A DNA stretch of 64,000 bases, taken from positions 28,696,213 to 28,760,212 of the forward strand of contig OZ234493.1 in the NCBI GenBank assembly GCA_965153455.1, read 5' to 3'. Of the stretch, positions 1-10,865 are shown piece after piece. Under the pieces are notes generated by a model. The model was not told the origin of the DNA. It searched no databases and saw only the letters and a program-made list of their open reading frames with translations. Position 1 is the first letter of the stretch; the number at the start of each line of letters is the position of its first letter. Source of the stretch: Sphagnum compactum. Lineage: Eukaryota > Bryophyta > Sphagnopsida > Sphagnales. The position numbers were made by a program, and so were the translations under genes.

Positions 1-1900
1 AAAAACTAAGCCCATTTTCACACCCTTGTGATGTTGACTTCATCCAAAATTTGGTATGAATCATTTTGAGTGAAACTATCGAAACTACTTTTATCCCTTG
101 TTGCACACAAAATTTAAGAAAAAGGAGTCTTTAGTAAAGGAGTGGTTAAATTGCAAAAGGGATCAATAAATAATATGCCAGATTTTTTTTAACGACATTG
201 AAAAGATTAAAATATAAAATCCCATATTTGAAGTGAATCTTTCAGATTTTGACCTATGAAAAGTTTCAAAATTTAATGTGTGATGTCTCAAATTGCAAGA
301 GCGGATTTAAAGTTTTTTCTTTTGGTGGAGACTTATGTTCATCCTTCTCTGCAAGAGTGCACCAAGTGTTTGAGAGTTTTGTCTCTTTTTTATGGAGACT
401 TATATTCATCCTTCTCTGCAAGAGTGCACCAAGTGTTGAGAGTTTTGTCTCTTTTTCGGAACTTGGAAATCGGTGGGTAAGGGTAGTAGGGTTAAATGTA
501 TGCCCTTGGATCAACAATGCTCAAAAATCAAAGGATTGGGTTTCACCCTTGACCAACGGTTCTCAATAATCAATCCTTGAAGCGGGTTTTTTTTAAAAAT
601 AAAAGAACCTACACTAAACCACTAGAGTTTTGTCAATTTGATCATGAAACCCACTGGTTATGAGAATGTTTAAATACTCCAACCAAAAGGTTCTTTATTA
701 ACCAAATCTGAGAACTGCACGACAGTGGAATCATGTATGCTTCTCTACACTACCATTGTGCTTATCATCCTCCCTCAAATATATGGGAAATATAGAATCT
801 ACACAAACCAGATTGAAAGGGGTTGAGGGTTAACTGAACATATCTTGTTGTTTGGGTACATACATGTTGCGGTTATGTCCAAACAAGGAAAAGAGAGAGA
901 GAGGAAAATGCAGAAGCTTTCCTTGCCAAACAAACACCATACTACACATGTTTATCTATCTCCAAAAAAGAATGAAAAGACATAGGAAAATTAGACATGA
1001 GCACACAAACAAACGTACATCAGCAAAAGGCAATATGACAATTAAAAAACAATTAGTCTCAGCACATTCACACCTCAACTATTACTACTAACCAGTGCTC
1101 TCTCTCTCTCTCTCTCTCTCACTTGTTCTGTAGTTCATGCAACAGCTCAATGCAACATTTGCTTGTACTGATATTCAGCTGTTGATTGATAAGTGCAAAA
1201 AACCAGCAGCTGTGTAAGGTTTGTCATACTGCTAATATGAATCTCAATATTTCATTTGGGTGACAGCATCTCCAATTGTTGATATGTTAAGCAAAGCAAA
1301 ACAGGATTCCATTCTCTTCTGTATCTGACTACCACACCAGCAGTTTTGTCTTTTTCATCTGTCATAAGCAAAACCTCCAAAGCAAAGAAGCAGATTTTCC
1401 CAGTTCACCTCGCTTGCAAACCAACACAAGGAATCACAAAGCACAAACCCAGGAATCATAGGGGAGAAAGAAAGATGAATCTGGTGTATCATCTGTAGAT
1501 CGAAGTTCAAATGAGTAAGTACCAACTCTCTTACAGGAAGGAGACCAACTAACCTTCCATAGAAAGCATTGTCTGGTATTTGTCTCAGCATGAACAATTA
1601 TCTACAAACAATTCATACATATAGCAGTCGAGAAAGAGTAATGTAAGGTGCAGAAAAGAAACACATGAGAAATTACAAGGGTGCTCAGTACTGAGAGAAC
1701 TCAATGTGTATACAACACAATGAATACTTTCTTTGCTTGATAAACAGGGGGCAGGTACAGGAGTTTTCAATAAATTCACTCCGTTCATCTCAAAAGAATC
1801 CCCGATGTTCAAAAATTTAGGAACAAGAATCAGATGAATTGAAAGCTTCATCTAAATTAAGCCCTAAAGAGCAAAAAGAAATTGGGAATAAAAATCAGAT
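1..1900. other. Intergenic and HSP70 3' flank
   Basis: No convincing gene is seen. The part next to 1,946 is presumably the 3' untranslated region of the minus-strand HSP70 gene. The short ORFs lack family resemblance and codon support. The stretch contains a 67-bp direct repeat near 327-460 and a CT microsatellite near 1,096-1,121. Confidence 0.6.
327..460 (+). repeat. Two tandem copies of a 67-bp unit
   Basis: The unit starting GGAGACTTAT at 327 recurs at 394, a 67-bp step, with only a few differences. Both copies include the string TTCTCTGCAAGAGTGCACC. The small ORFs that cross it are explained by the duplication and are not called as genes. Confidence 0.85.
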
Positions 1901-1945
1901 GAAAAGAATCCCTGGCTACCATGTGTGTACATTCATGTACACAGT

Positions 1946-4900
1946 TTAGTCAACTTCCTCAATCTTTGGTCCAGCACCAGATGATGGAATATCATCATCA
2001 GCATTACCATAAGAGGGAACTGGACCATCAGCACCACCAGCACCACCTTGGTACATGCGTGCAATGATTGGGTTGCAAATACTCTCCAGTTCCTTCATCT
2101 TATCATCAAATTCATCACTTTCAGCAAGCTGGTTTTGGTCCAACCATTGAATGGCAGCTTCGACAGCATCTTCAATCTTCTTTTTGTCAGCTGGGTCCAA
2201 GTTGCTTGCAATCTTGTCATCCTTGATGGTGTTCCTCATGTTGTAGGCATAGTTCTCCAAGCCATTCTTTGACTCAATCTTCTTCTTGTGATCTTCATCC
2301 TCGCTCTTGTACTTCTCAGCATCTTGCACCATCTTCTCAATATCATCCTTGCTCAACCTGCCCTTGTCATTGGTGATGGTGATCTTATTCTTCTGGCCAG
2401 TAGTCTTGTCCTCTGCAGACACGTTCAAGATGCCATTCGCATCAATGTCAAAGCAAACGGTGATCTGAGGAACACCTCGTGGAGCAGGTGGGATCCCAGA
2501 AAGCTCAAACTTTCCAAGCAGGTTGTTATCCCTAGTTCTGGCCCTTTCTCCTTCATAGACCTGGATCAGCACTCCAGGCTGGTTGTCAGAGTATGTGGAG
2601 AAGACTTGCTCTTTCTTAGTGGGGATAGTGGTGTTGCGAGCAATGAGGACAGTCATAACTCCTCCAGCAGTCTCCAGACCCAGTGACAAGGGTGTAACAT
2701 CAAGAAGCAGCAAGTCCTGCACCTTCTCATTACCCTCACCACTCAAAATGGCTGCCTGTACAGCAGCACCATATGCAACAGCTTCATCAGGATTGATGCT
2801 CTTGCAAAGCTCCTTTCCATTGAAGAAATCCTGAAGCAATTGCTGCACCTTGGGAATTCGAGTAGATCCACCAACCAACACAACATCATGAATGGAGCTC
2901 TTGTCCATCTTTGCATCTCGCAGACACTTCTCGACGGGCTCCATGCACTTCCTGAACATGTCCATGTTCAACTCCTCAAATCTTGCACGAGTGATGGTCG
3001 AGTAGAAGTCCACACCTTCATACAAGGAGTCAATCTCAATTGTGGTTTGAGCAGTTGATGAGAGGGTACGCTTCGCCCTTTCAGCTGCAGTCCTCAATCT
3101 CCTGAGGGCTCTTGGGTTGCTGCTGATGTCCTTCTTGTACTTTCTCTTGAACTCTTGCACAAAGTGGTTCACCATTCGGTTGTCAAAGTCCTCACCTCCA
3201 AGATGAGTATCTCCCGCAGTGGCCTTGACTTCAAAGATACCTTCTTCAATGGTGAGGAGGGAAACATCAAAAGTTCCACCACCCAAGTCAAAGATCAACA
3301 CATTCTTCTCACCAACACTTGTAGCCTTCTTGTCAAGACCATATGCAATGGCAGCAGCTGTGGGCTCATTGATGATCCTCATCACATTCAGACCAGCAAT
3401 GACACCAGCATCCTTAGTGGCTTGTCGCTGAGAGTCATTGAAGTAGGCAGGAACAGTGACAACAGCGTTTTTAATGGTGGAGCCAAGGTACGCCTCAGCA
3501 ATTTCCTTCATCTTGATCAGGACCATAGAGGAAATCTCCTCAGCAGCAAAGGTCTTCTCCTCACCTTTGTACAGAACTGTAATCATGGGCTTGTCTGCTG
3601 CCCCAGGAGTGACCTTGAATGGCCACAACTTAATATCACTCTGGACTGAGGCATCACTGTATCTCCGGCCAATCAGTCTCTTAGCATCTGCACAATAAGA
3701 AGTAGCATTAAGCCCATCAGATCAACCAGTCACAAAAACAAGATATGCATATTAACCCAATACAACCTCACGAAAGCAACGGATCATACAGTGACATTTA
3801 TTCAAAACAACTGTATCAGAAGGCATGAATATGTAATCAAACAGAGACATTTACCAGGCACTAGGTAAATCTAAAACTAAGGATATGCTCCAACAAATGT
3901 CATCCCTTAGCTCAGTAAAAACAGGGTTACCAACCAAATCTTCCACAGCATCAGAAAAGAATGATAAAACGTGCCAAGCAGAAAGACAAAGAAAACATGA
4001 GATCTAGGCTAAAGACTTAAACTACACAAAGTGACGGAAAGCTGAACATGGTCGACAGTACACTACTAGTGCCACATCAAGTTTATAGATCCACATCTTC
4101 AGGGCATCACAGAAACGACAACAACGATGTCCAGCAGACACACAAAAAAGTTAGCAGAAGCACAGGACTGAGTAGGTGTATGCTTAGAACTCATGATAAA
4201 CAGGAACATGATGACGTGCACACACAGGAAGAAAGGCAACCCGTGGCAAATGGAATGTCCAAAGAGACTCCCATAAAGCAGGTCCACAGTTCTTTAAACC
4301 AGGAGACGACACTAAAGCTATAAAACCTGAAAAAATGCACTCCACAGAAGACTACAGTAGCGATCACACATGGAGACGCAGCGAGACAGTAAGATCCAGG
4401 ATGAAGCAAAATATCTAAAATCACAGATCTGAGTACAATCGAGAACAGATCTAACGAAGACTCACGCAGATAGCCGCAAAGCCCCACCCCCAACTACGAT
4501 GACTCACAAGGAGGTGACAATGATGAAACCACCAACCAGAACCAACATCAACAACAAAGTAACAACAACACCGAAAGAACAATGAAGTCGCAAACCACAA
4601 CAAACATCAACAACAACACCGAGACGACAATGAAGCCAGCAACCACAACAAACATCAACAAACGAAGTAACAACAACATCGAGAAAATAATGAAACCAAC
4701 AACCACAACAAATATCAACAACACAGAAACAGCAACATCGAGACAATAATGAAGCCAGCAACCACAACAAACATCAACAACAAAGCAGCAACGTCAAGTA
4801 TCAAGAGTCATGAAGCAACGGAGACGTACCGAAGACGGTGTTGGTAGGGTTCATGGCCACTTGATTCTTAGCCGCATCGCCAATGAGGCGCTCAGTATCA

Positions 4901-5037
4901 GTGAAAGCCACATAACTGGGAGTGGTTCTGTTCCCCTGATCGTTAGCGATGATCTCGACACGATCGTGTTGCCACACACCAACACAACTGTACGTGGTTC
5001 CTAGATCGATACCGATCGCCGGTCCTTCTCCAGCCAT
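1946..5037 (-). CDS. HSP70: Cytosolic heat shock protein 70 (HSP70/HSC70)
   Basis: ATP-dependent chaperone of the cytosol and nucleus that binds exposed hydrophobic segments of client proteins together with J-proteins and nucleotide exchange factors. Exon 1 is 5037-4830 and exon 2 is 3687-1946, joined within an Asp codon (GTACGT donor, TGCAG acceptor). The product is 649 aa, the usual length for the family. Signatures visible: IDLGTTYS at residues 10-17, [10 protein letters not shown] from about 203, and [12 protein letters not shown] from about 340. The C-terminus is KIEEVD, the cytosolic EEVD tail that docks TPR co-chaperones; no signal peptide or KDEL is present. The start is the ATG giving [13 protein letters not shown]; an upstream in-frame extension is ignored because family members begin here. 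The single intron falls after NPTNTVF, the position I know from other plant cytosolic HSP70 genes. The promoter carries heat shock elements (5.3-5.56 kb), so heat induction is likely. Confidence 0.97.
3688..4829 (-). other. HSP70 intron 1
   Basis: A 1,142-bp intron within the HSP70 gene. Its first part in transcript order (about 4,800-4,510) is a degenerate CAACAA-rich tandem repeat. The remainder holds no ORF of interest. ORFs reported in it on either strand look like chance frames through low-complexity sequence. Confidence 0.85.
4510..4800. repeat. Degenerate AAC-rich tandem repeat in HSP70 intron
   Basis: Repeated blocks containing CAACCACAACAAACATCAAC and AATGAAGCCAGC recur about every 50-65 bp, roughly five times, with drift between copies. 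The repeat sits directly beside the 5' splice site of the HSP70 intron. Confidence 0.7.
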
Positions 5038-5302
5038 GACTGCAAACTTCTCTTGTTCGGAAAAAGTAAAAGAACACCAAAACACAGAAAATAAGATGTC
5101 ACTACTGCAAACTCGATCAAAGCTATCAAAACTACAGCTCGGAAAGCGCGAACGAGCAACAGGCGATGAAGGCAAGCTCGATCACGACGAGCTGCGAAGA
5201 GAGTCGAGCAGAGGGAAGAACTCCGACGGCGCTCGCGCTGCTTTCTAGGGCGCGCCCCTCCTCGTTAACCCCAGATCTTAACCGCGGTTAGTTTTCGGCT
5301 CT

Positions 5303-5315
5303 TTCTAGAACATTC
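5303..5315. promoter_or_regulatory. Heat shock element 1 (perfect three-unit)
   Basis: The sequence reads TTCTAGAACATTC, a perfect TTCnnGAAnnTTC array of three alternating 5-bp units, the minimal high-affinity heat shock factor site. It lies 266 bp upstream of the HSP70 ATG. Confidence 0.8.
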
Positions 5316-5417
5316 CCAGAGGGAAATTTAACTAGAGAAGCTCGTGTTGTGCTTTTCTAGGGCTAAGTCGGCCTGCTGATTAACCCCGGATATTAACCGC
5401 GGTTAGTTTTCGGCTAT

Positions 5418-5430
5418 TTCTAGAACGTTC
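5418..5430. promoter_or_regulatory. Heat shock element 2 (perfect three-unit)
   Basis: The sequence reads TTCTAGAACGTTC, again a perfect three-unit element, in the second copy of the upstream module. Confidence 0.8.
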
Positions 5431-5543
5431 CAAGGGCAGAAGTAAACCAGAGAAGTGAACGTTGTGCGCTCGTGTTGTACTTTCTAGGCCTCGACAGGCT
5501 GTTGGTTGAGCCCGGATATTAACCGCGGTTAGTTTTCGGCGCT

Positions 5544-5557
5544 TTCTAGAACATTTC
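5544..5557. promoter_or_regulatory. Heat shock element 3 (imperfect)
   Basis: The sequence reads TTCTAGAACATTTC. The first two units are intact, and an extra T shifts the third TTC by one base, so this copy is predicted to bind more weakly than the other two. Confidence 0.6.
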
Positions 5558-5918
5558 CAGAGCAGAAGTAAACCAGAGAAGCGACGGTGGTGAAACTAGC
5601 CCGTTTGAAATTAAATAACCATGGTTAAGTTAGTGGAAAGAAACCGACCACACAATGGATACCCCTAAAGTAACTCGTTTTCTTCTTTTTTTTTCCTTCC
5701 ATCTTTCGGGGCGGAGGAGGGGGGGGGGGGTGCTAGTTTTATTTTATTCTCGGAAAATAGGAAAAACCCAATTCCAACTGAAGTTTTGGAGCGTCAGCCA
5801 ATGGCAGCTCCTTATTTCTCCCCCCTCCCTCCCCCAAAAGAACAAATCCCCAGGATTTTGTCCAAAGTGGGATTTTTAAGCCCGGAAACGCGATCCGAAC
5901 ATTCTGGGCCAGAGTGAA

Positions 5919-6324
5919 GCATCACCCACCACCAGTGCACGATGAAGGATGAAAGGAAACTGGACAGGAAACAGTTCTCTGTTGGGTTCCAGTTGCTCAG
6001 CTTAACCATGGTGGTTAGCCGAGTTGCTTCTTATTTTTAACTACCTACCTTTTACCAACTTGCTTGAGGGTTGATACTGAGAAGGTAGTAAAAGCAGTCC
6101 TTGCCTATTATGTATAACCCACTACTTACCTTTGTAGTCACCTGTTGTCCGTCCTACCTATCTACCCATATCTAGGACTTACTTTTGACACAAGGGGTTA
6201 CTAAGGTGGAATCAAATCTTGACTAGGGTTTAATTATTAACTTTAGTTGAGGTTCATCCACAACTAAGTCATAATGGGCATCCAATGGATGGTGCGCTAG
6301 TAAGTGGGTGTTGTTGGTTCACAT
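5919..6324 (+). repeat. Dispersed repeat family A, copy 1
   Basis: This stretch shares its ordered landmarks with 38,751-39,099: CCAGTGCAC followed by ATGAAGGATGAA, CTGTTGGGTTCCAGTT, TAACCATGGTGGTTA, a TACCTACC-rich centre, GAGGTTCATCCACAACT and finally GGGCATCCA plus GGATGGTG. No coding capacity is seen. It could be a non-autonomous transposon; I could not find clear terminal repeats. Confidence 0.7.
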
Positions 6325-6569
6325 TGCTTCTCAATGGACTCAACCAACATGGCTCCGAGATATCGCCTTGTTGATGATCCAACCGTCCATCACTCCACTC
6401 GCCAGTGAGAACGTGAGAACGTGTTCCCAGAAATCTTCCAAAGCCAACCCAATTTGCAAAAAGTTTGTTCTCTGTGTTCCAATACAAGGACTAAACAAAG
6501 GGGTTAAACAAAGGGTTAGTTTAAGCTTTTGTTTCATTTGTCCCCTTTTTTGTTTTGCCTATCGGATCT
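6325..6569. other. Non-coding gap
   Basis: No gene is recognised. Overlapping short ORFs on both strands here are mutually exclusive and resemble nothing I know. Confidence 0.5.
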
Positions 6570-7150
6570 CAAAAGAGGAGAGGACCTAAAGAGCTCAGCT
6601 AGGAGAGGTCCAAAAGCATCATCAAGAGGAGCAAAAATTAGCTAGAAGAGGTCCATAAACATCATCAAGAGGAGGAGAGAATAGTTAGGAGAAGACTAGA
6701 AGCACGATCCAGAAGAGCTGAGTTCAGTTAGGAGAGAACCAGAAGCACCATCCAGAGGAGCAGAATTTAGCCAAGAAATGAGTAGAAGCACCATGAAGAA
6801 GAGCTGAGTTCAGCAAGAGGAGGATTAGAAACATGATCAAGAGGAACCAAACTTAGCTAGGAAAGCACTAGAAGCATGATCAGGAGGAGGATGAGAAGGG
6901 GAGGACCATAATCATAACAAAGAGGAGCCGAAGTCAATGAAGAGAGGGCCAAAAGCACGAACAAGAGGATTCAAACTCAGCTATGAAAACACCAAAAACA
7001 CCATCAGGAGGGTGAAAAGAGAACTAAAAGCACGATTAGGAGGATTTGAACTCAATTAAGAAAGCACTAGAAGCACGATTAAGAGGCTAAGAAAAAGACC
7101 AAAATCGTGATTAGTAGCCAAATTCAACAAGGGACTAAGAGGATCCAAGC
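6570..7150. repeat. 43-bp purine-rich minisatellite, about 13 degenerate copies
   Basis: Successive 43-bp blocks follow the pattern AGGAGAGGnCCAnAAGC, then ATCAAGAGGAGC, then a TTAGCT-like end. The first copies align without gaps, and later ones become diverged and partly shortened. The array ends near 7,150, just before the 41-bp minisatellite. Confidence 0.8.
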
Positions 7151-7204
7151 TTGGAAACGTAGCTAGCCTTCAACAGAGCACTAGCATGCACAATTTTTAA
7201 ACCT

Positions 7205-7445
7205 ATATTTTTTCTTGGTTAAACTTATATTTCTTGGCTAAACTTCTATCTCTTGACTAAACCTATGTATCTTGTTGGCTAAACTTCTATCTCTTGACTA
7301 AACCTATGTATCTTGTTGGCTAAACTTCTATCTCTTGACTAAACCTATGTATCTTGTTGGCTAAACTTCTATCTCTTGACTAAACCTATGTATCTTGTTG
7401 GCTAAACTTCTATCTCTTAACTAAATCTATATTTTTTCTTGACTA
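7205..7445. repeat. 41-bp minisatellite (family M41)
   Basis: Near-perfect tandem units of 41 bp begin at 7,275 and 7,316 and continue for about five copies. The unit contains TTGGCTAAACTTCTATCTC and TTGACTAAACCTATG. A diverged array of the same family lies in the opposite orientation at 14,200-14,880. Confidence 0.88.
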
Positions 7446-10397
7446 AACTTATTAAAATTCAACAATTTTTTTGATAATTATGATTAATAATTTTTTCATC
7501 CATCTTGTAGATGGGATAGGTGAAGTTTTGTAATCAACATATTATTGTTTTGATAATAGGTGTCAAAGCAAGTTATCATAAGATGTTATGTGTTTGTCTA
7601 AATTTTTTCCTCATTTTTAACTACCCTAAATTTGGTGGGGCATATCTTTATCATTTTCCATCCAAATTGAACAATTTAAAAGCATGTGGGTGCACAATCC
7701 AATGGTCTACACTTTACCTTCAGACTACAAATAGAATGGAGGCCACCTATATAAAAGCTCGGTGATTGAAACTATTGATGTTCAATCATTGGCCTATTTA
7801 CCCTAATGGGGTTGGGGCTAGTTTTTTCTAATAATTTGCTTATGTATATAATTATTTGATATTGAAAATTTGGTGAATTTTTCTATTTCTAAAATTAATT
7901 GATATTTTACCACTTTTTCTTTTCTTTTCAAATTTGTGGAGTAGGTGGGTTGATGATCATGCATAAAAGGACTTAGCTAGATTTGGCTCAAGGTCAACAA
8001 AAGGCAAGTAGAAAAAATTAGGATTCTTCCTATAATTTGACAACTTGAGCCCATTTTCTTCAAAAAGAATCCATTGAACTTTTCACACCTTCCTTTTTTC
8101 TCTCACCATGTCGTCAATATATTTATTTATTTACACCCAAAAAAAAATTTCTCAACTTTTTTATTCGAAAAACAACATAATATATTAGGGGAAAAAACAT
8201 TGAAACTTGGGGCAAATAGACTATTTCATTGTTCCCCAAGGATTCCAGAATTACTCCAAGGACTCAAAGGAAAGCCATGAATGGGACAATGCAATGGTAT
8301 TATGCCCCTTTCCCCCCTAACAACTCAAACAAGGGAGAGCAAATTACTTGAATAGTTTTTGAAAATCGCTTACCCATTGACAACCCAATCATTTTATTGG
8401 TGATAAGTTTGTTATCATCACTACCATAACACCTTGGCAACTTCAACACATGAAAATCTAATTAATTTTGAAACTTTCATTTGGACACGTAAATTTTTTT
8501 TGAAGATTCAATATTTGCTTTCACAAAATTCTATTCTTTAGGAAAAAAATTGAAGAAATTTTATGTCTTAGTGATTTTGAACTGGTTTAAAAGGCTAAAA
8601 TTTAAAGTTCTACATGTGCTACATATATAAAAATGGAGGTAATGATTTGGTATTTCATTTATTTCAAAAGTTATATTCTATTGCTTTGTTAGGTATAATA
8701 ATATACGAATATGAATCTAAATTTGAAGTTCAAATTATAATTTAAAATAAAAAATTAATGAAAATATCATGGCATAAACCTTCTACATTTTACACCTTTA
8801 TTATTTTAACAAGAGCAATAATGATTCCTACCTACAACTTAAACAATGTGTGTCAAATAAAAATTAAGGCCATGGGCTTTACCAAAATAAGGGCATGTGT
8901 GAGGTGGGGCAAGTGTGGCGGGGCAAGTGTGGCTTGATGGGTATAATGGAAAATAAAAGGAAAAAAATGTGGGGCATTTTGAAAATGGAATGCTTGCCAA
9001 AGTGGACGTCCCATTTTTTTTAAATATCACAAATAACAAAGGAAAAATATGCTAAATAAGGTGCTTGACACACCCAACGAAACAAAGTAATGTTGAGACC
9101 ATTCAATGACACATGTATTGAGTTGAAATGAGGGCCAAGCTCAGGCGAACACACAAAGGCTTACCTTGGCAACAATGGAAGATTGCATTGAAAGAAAACT
9201 TGGGCAATTCAAGTGTTTGGCTAAATAAGAGCCAACATTAAGGCAAATGAAAATGCCTTGAAAATGTATGTTAACCCAAAAAGGGACCTAAGCATTGACT
9301 CAATGCAACATGTCACATATTGTTAAATTTTTGGTGCCTTGATGAGACCAAGATAAGAAAATAACCTAAGTGTCACAACACCACAAGGTAAAGGACTAAA
9401 TGTTTGATGCAAGGTTCAAAGTGAATTAAATTAATGATGACTGTGATGTGCAATCAAGGTAGTTTAAGGAACAACTTGCGCTAGGTTTTGGACAAGCACA
9501 AAAGGAGCTTGGAAAAAAAGGTGCATTAGTTGATATTAAAGTTGGTTTTTGCCACCTTATGTGAACATGGATGGGAAGTGTTGAAGAAATTGTTGCCCAA
9601 TTTATACATAAGATAAAGAATAACATGCTTCAAAAGGATGGGATGGAGGATACACCTATCAAGAATGACATAAAGAACTTGGGAGTGAAAGAAATTGCAT
9701 TGACACCTTTAGACTTCCCGTCAAAAAGAAAGGGAAAAAACCTCATAAGGTGTTCTCTAAGGAGCAAAAATATGTGCTAGTGAATGAGGTAACATGTCAA
9801 GGTGGTTACAAGTTAGACTTGCACATTTTCAATATATGCCACATTCTCAAAAATCCATATTTTAACACTAAAATGAAAAAAACCCCTAAAAAATCATAAT
9901 TAATTGTAGATTGTGTGGTGATTAATGAACTAACAAAATTCAAATGAACAAGACTTCAACTAAACAACTTTTTGACAACATAAATCCAACAAAAAAATGA
10001 CTAAAATGGGGACTTTTGAAAGTAAGTTATTTGATCATTCAAAAATTCATAGTTTTATTGGTTTAGGTTTTTGGAATTCATGTCTACTTTTAAACATATA
10101 TCACATGTTGAATATCTATAAGACATTTTGAAATGAAATGATATTGTGAAATACATTGAACTTCATGCAAATTTGAGATCACAATCATCACTGCATTTCA
10201 AAAACCCATTATCATATATTTGGTGTATATTTATTGAATTTTATCATTATATACATATTTTATCCAAATTGACAATTTTAATCCATATTTTTAATATGTC
10301 ATATTGATGATTTTATCATATGTTTATGACATTTGAATAAATTACAATTTTGTTCACAATTCAATGTGATGCAAAAAGTGAACCACCTTATTTTACA
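7446..10397. other. AT-rich intergenic sequence
   Basis: No supportable gene. A short segment at about 7,918-8,035 is shared with 15,434-15,552. The 69-codon ORF near 9,571 (begins GSVEEIVAQFIHKIK) is compositionally protein-like but short and isolated, and may be a fragment of an old element. Confidence 0.5.
7918..8035 (+). repeat. Dispersed repeat B, copy 1
   Basis: About 118 bp match 15,434-15,552 in the same orientation, with shared strings TCAAATTTGTG, GTAGGTGGGTTG, GATCATnCAT, and the TTAGCTAGATTTGGCT / TTAGCCAAATTTGGCT core. The same core occurs in the arms of the foldback element at 56.6 kb, which suggests a shared transposon family. Confidence 0.6.
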
Positions 10398-10865
10398 ATG
10401 ACCTCACAAAGAGTCACTAACAAAATGATTTAGGAAATTACTAACCAAGTAGCACATGAGGGAGAATCTCATGGTGAAAAGGCCCAAGGCAAAGTAAAAT
10501 CAAATTTGGGAGCAAAACTTGTGGCCTTTCCTATAGACTCAAATGCAACAAATTATTTGATGATCATAGACATAGGTCAAAAGGTTTTAGAACTGGAATT
10601 GAACTTTAAGGTACCTCATGGGGATGTTGTAATTCTTGAAGTTCCTAAAGAAGGGAAAACCTAGAAGAAACAAATCCCTAAGCCACCTAAAACACTTAAA
10701 GTCACAATTATTAGCAGAGGCAAAGAAGTTTGCATTGGAATGGAAATTGGCCCTAAGTTGAATAAAACCAAGGATGCCAAAGTTTGTGTTGCGTCATTTT
10801 CAATGTTTAACAACTCCACCTCCCAACCAATTAATGGCAAAGTTGACAAATTTGATGGAACTTGA
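10398..10865 (+). pseudogene. Decayed ORF of unknown origin
   Basis: From ATG at 10,398 (MTSQRVTNKM) one frame stays open to the TGA at 10,863-10,865 except for two in-frame TAG codons, about 156 codons in all. The composition is protein-like, including the segments NLGAKLVAFPIDSNATNYL and LKVTIISRGKEVCIG. Such a long frame is unusual for the surrounding AT-rich sequence. I do not recognise the family. It may be a fragment of a retroelement or other mobile gene. No intact neighbour gives context. Confidence 0.4.

Larger units (their letters stand above)
5271..5590 (-). promoter_or_regulatory. HSP70 upstream region: triplicated heat-shock-element module
   Basis: Three diverged tandem modules each carry, in the same order, the palindrome AACCGCGGTT (near 5,280, 5,395 and 5,521), the string AGTTTTCGGC, and then a TTCTAGAAC heat shock element. 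The spacing between the palindromes is about 115 and 126 bp. The array lies 235-555 bp upstream of the HSP70 start codon. TTCnnGAAnnTTC is the known binding site of heat shock factor trimers. No convincing TATA box was found. That this array drives heat induction is inference from motif and position. Confidence 0.75.

Noticed and set aside
2048-3649. Several long plus-strand ORFs opposite the HSP70 gene
   Set aside because: They are antisense shadows of a strongly conserved coding sequence; none has a recognisable domain.
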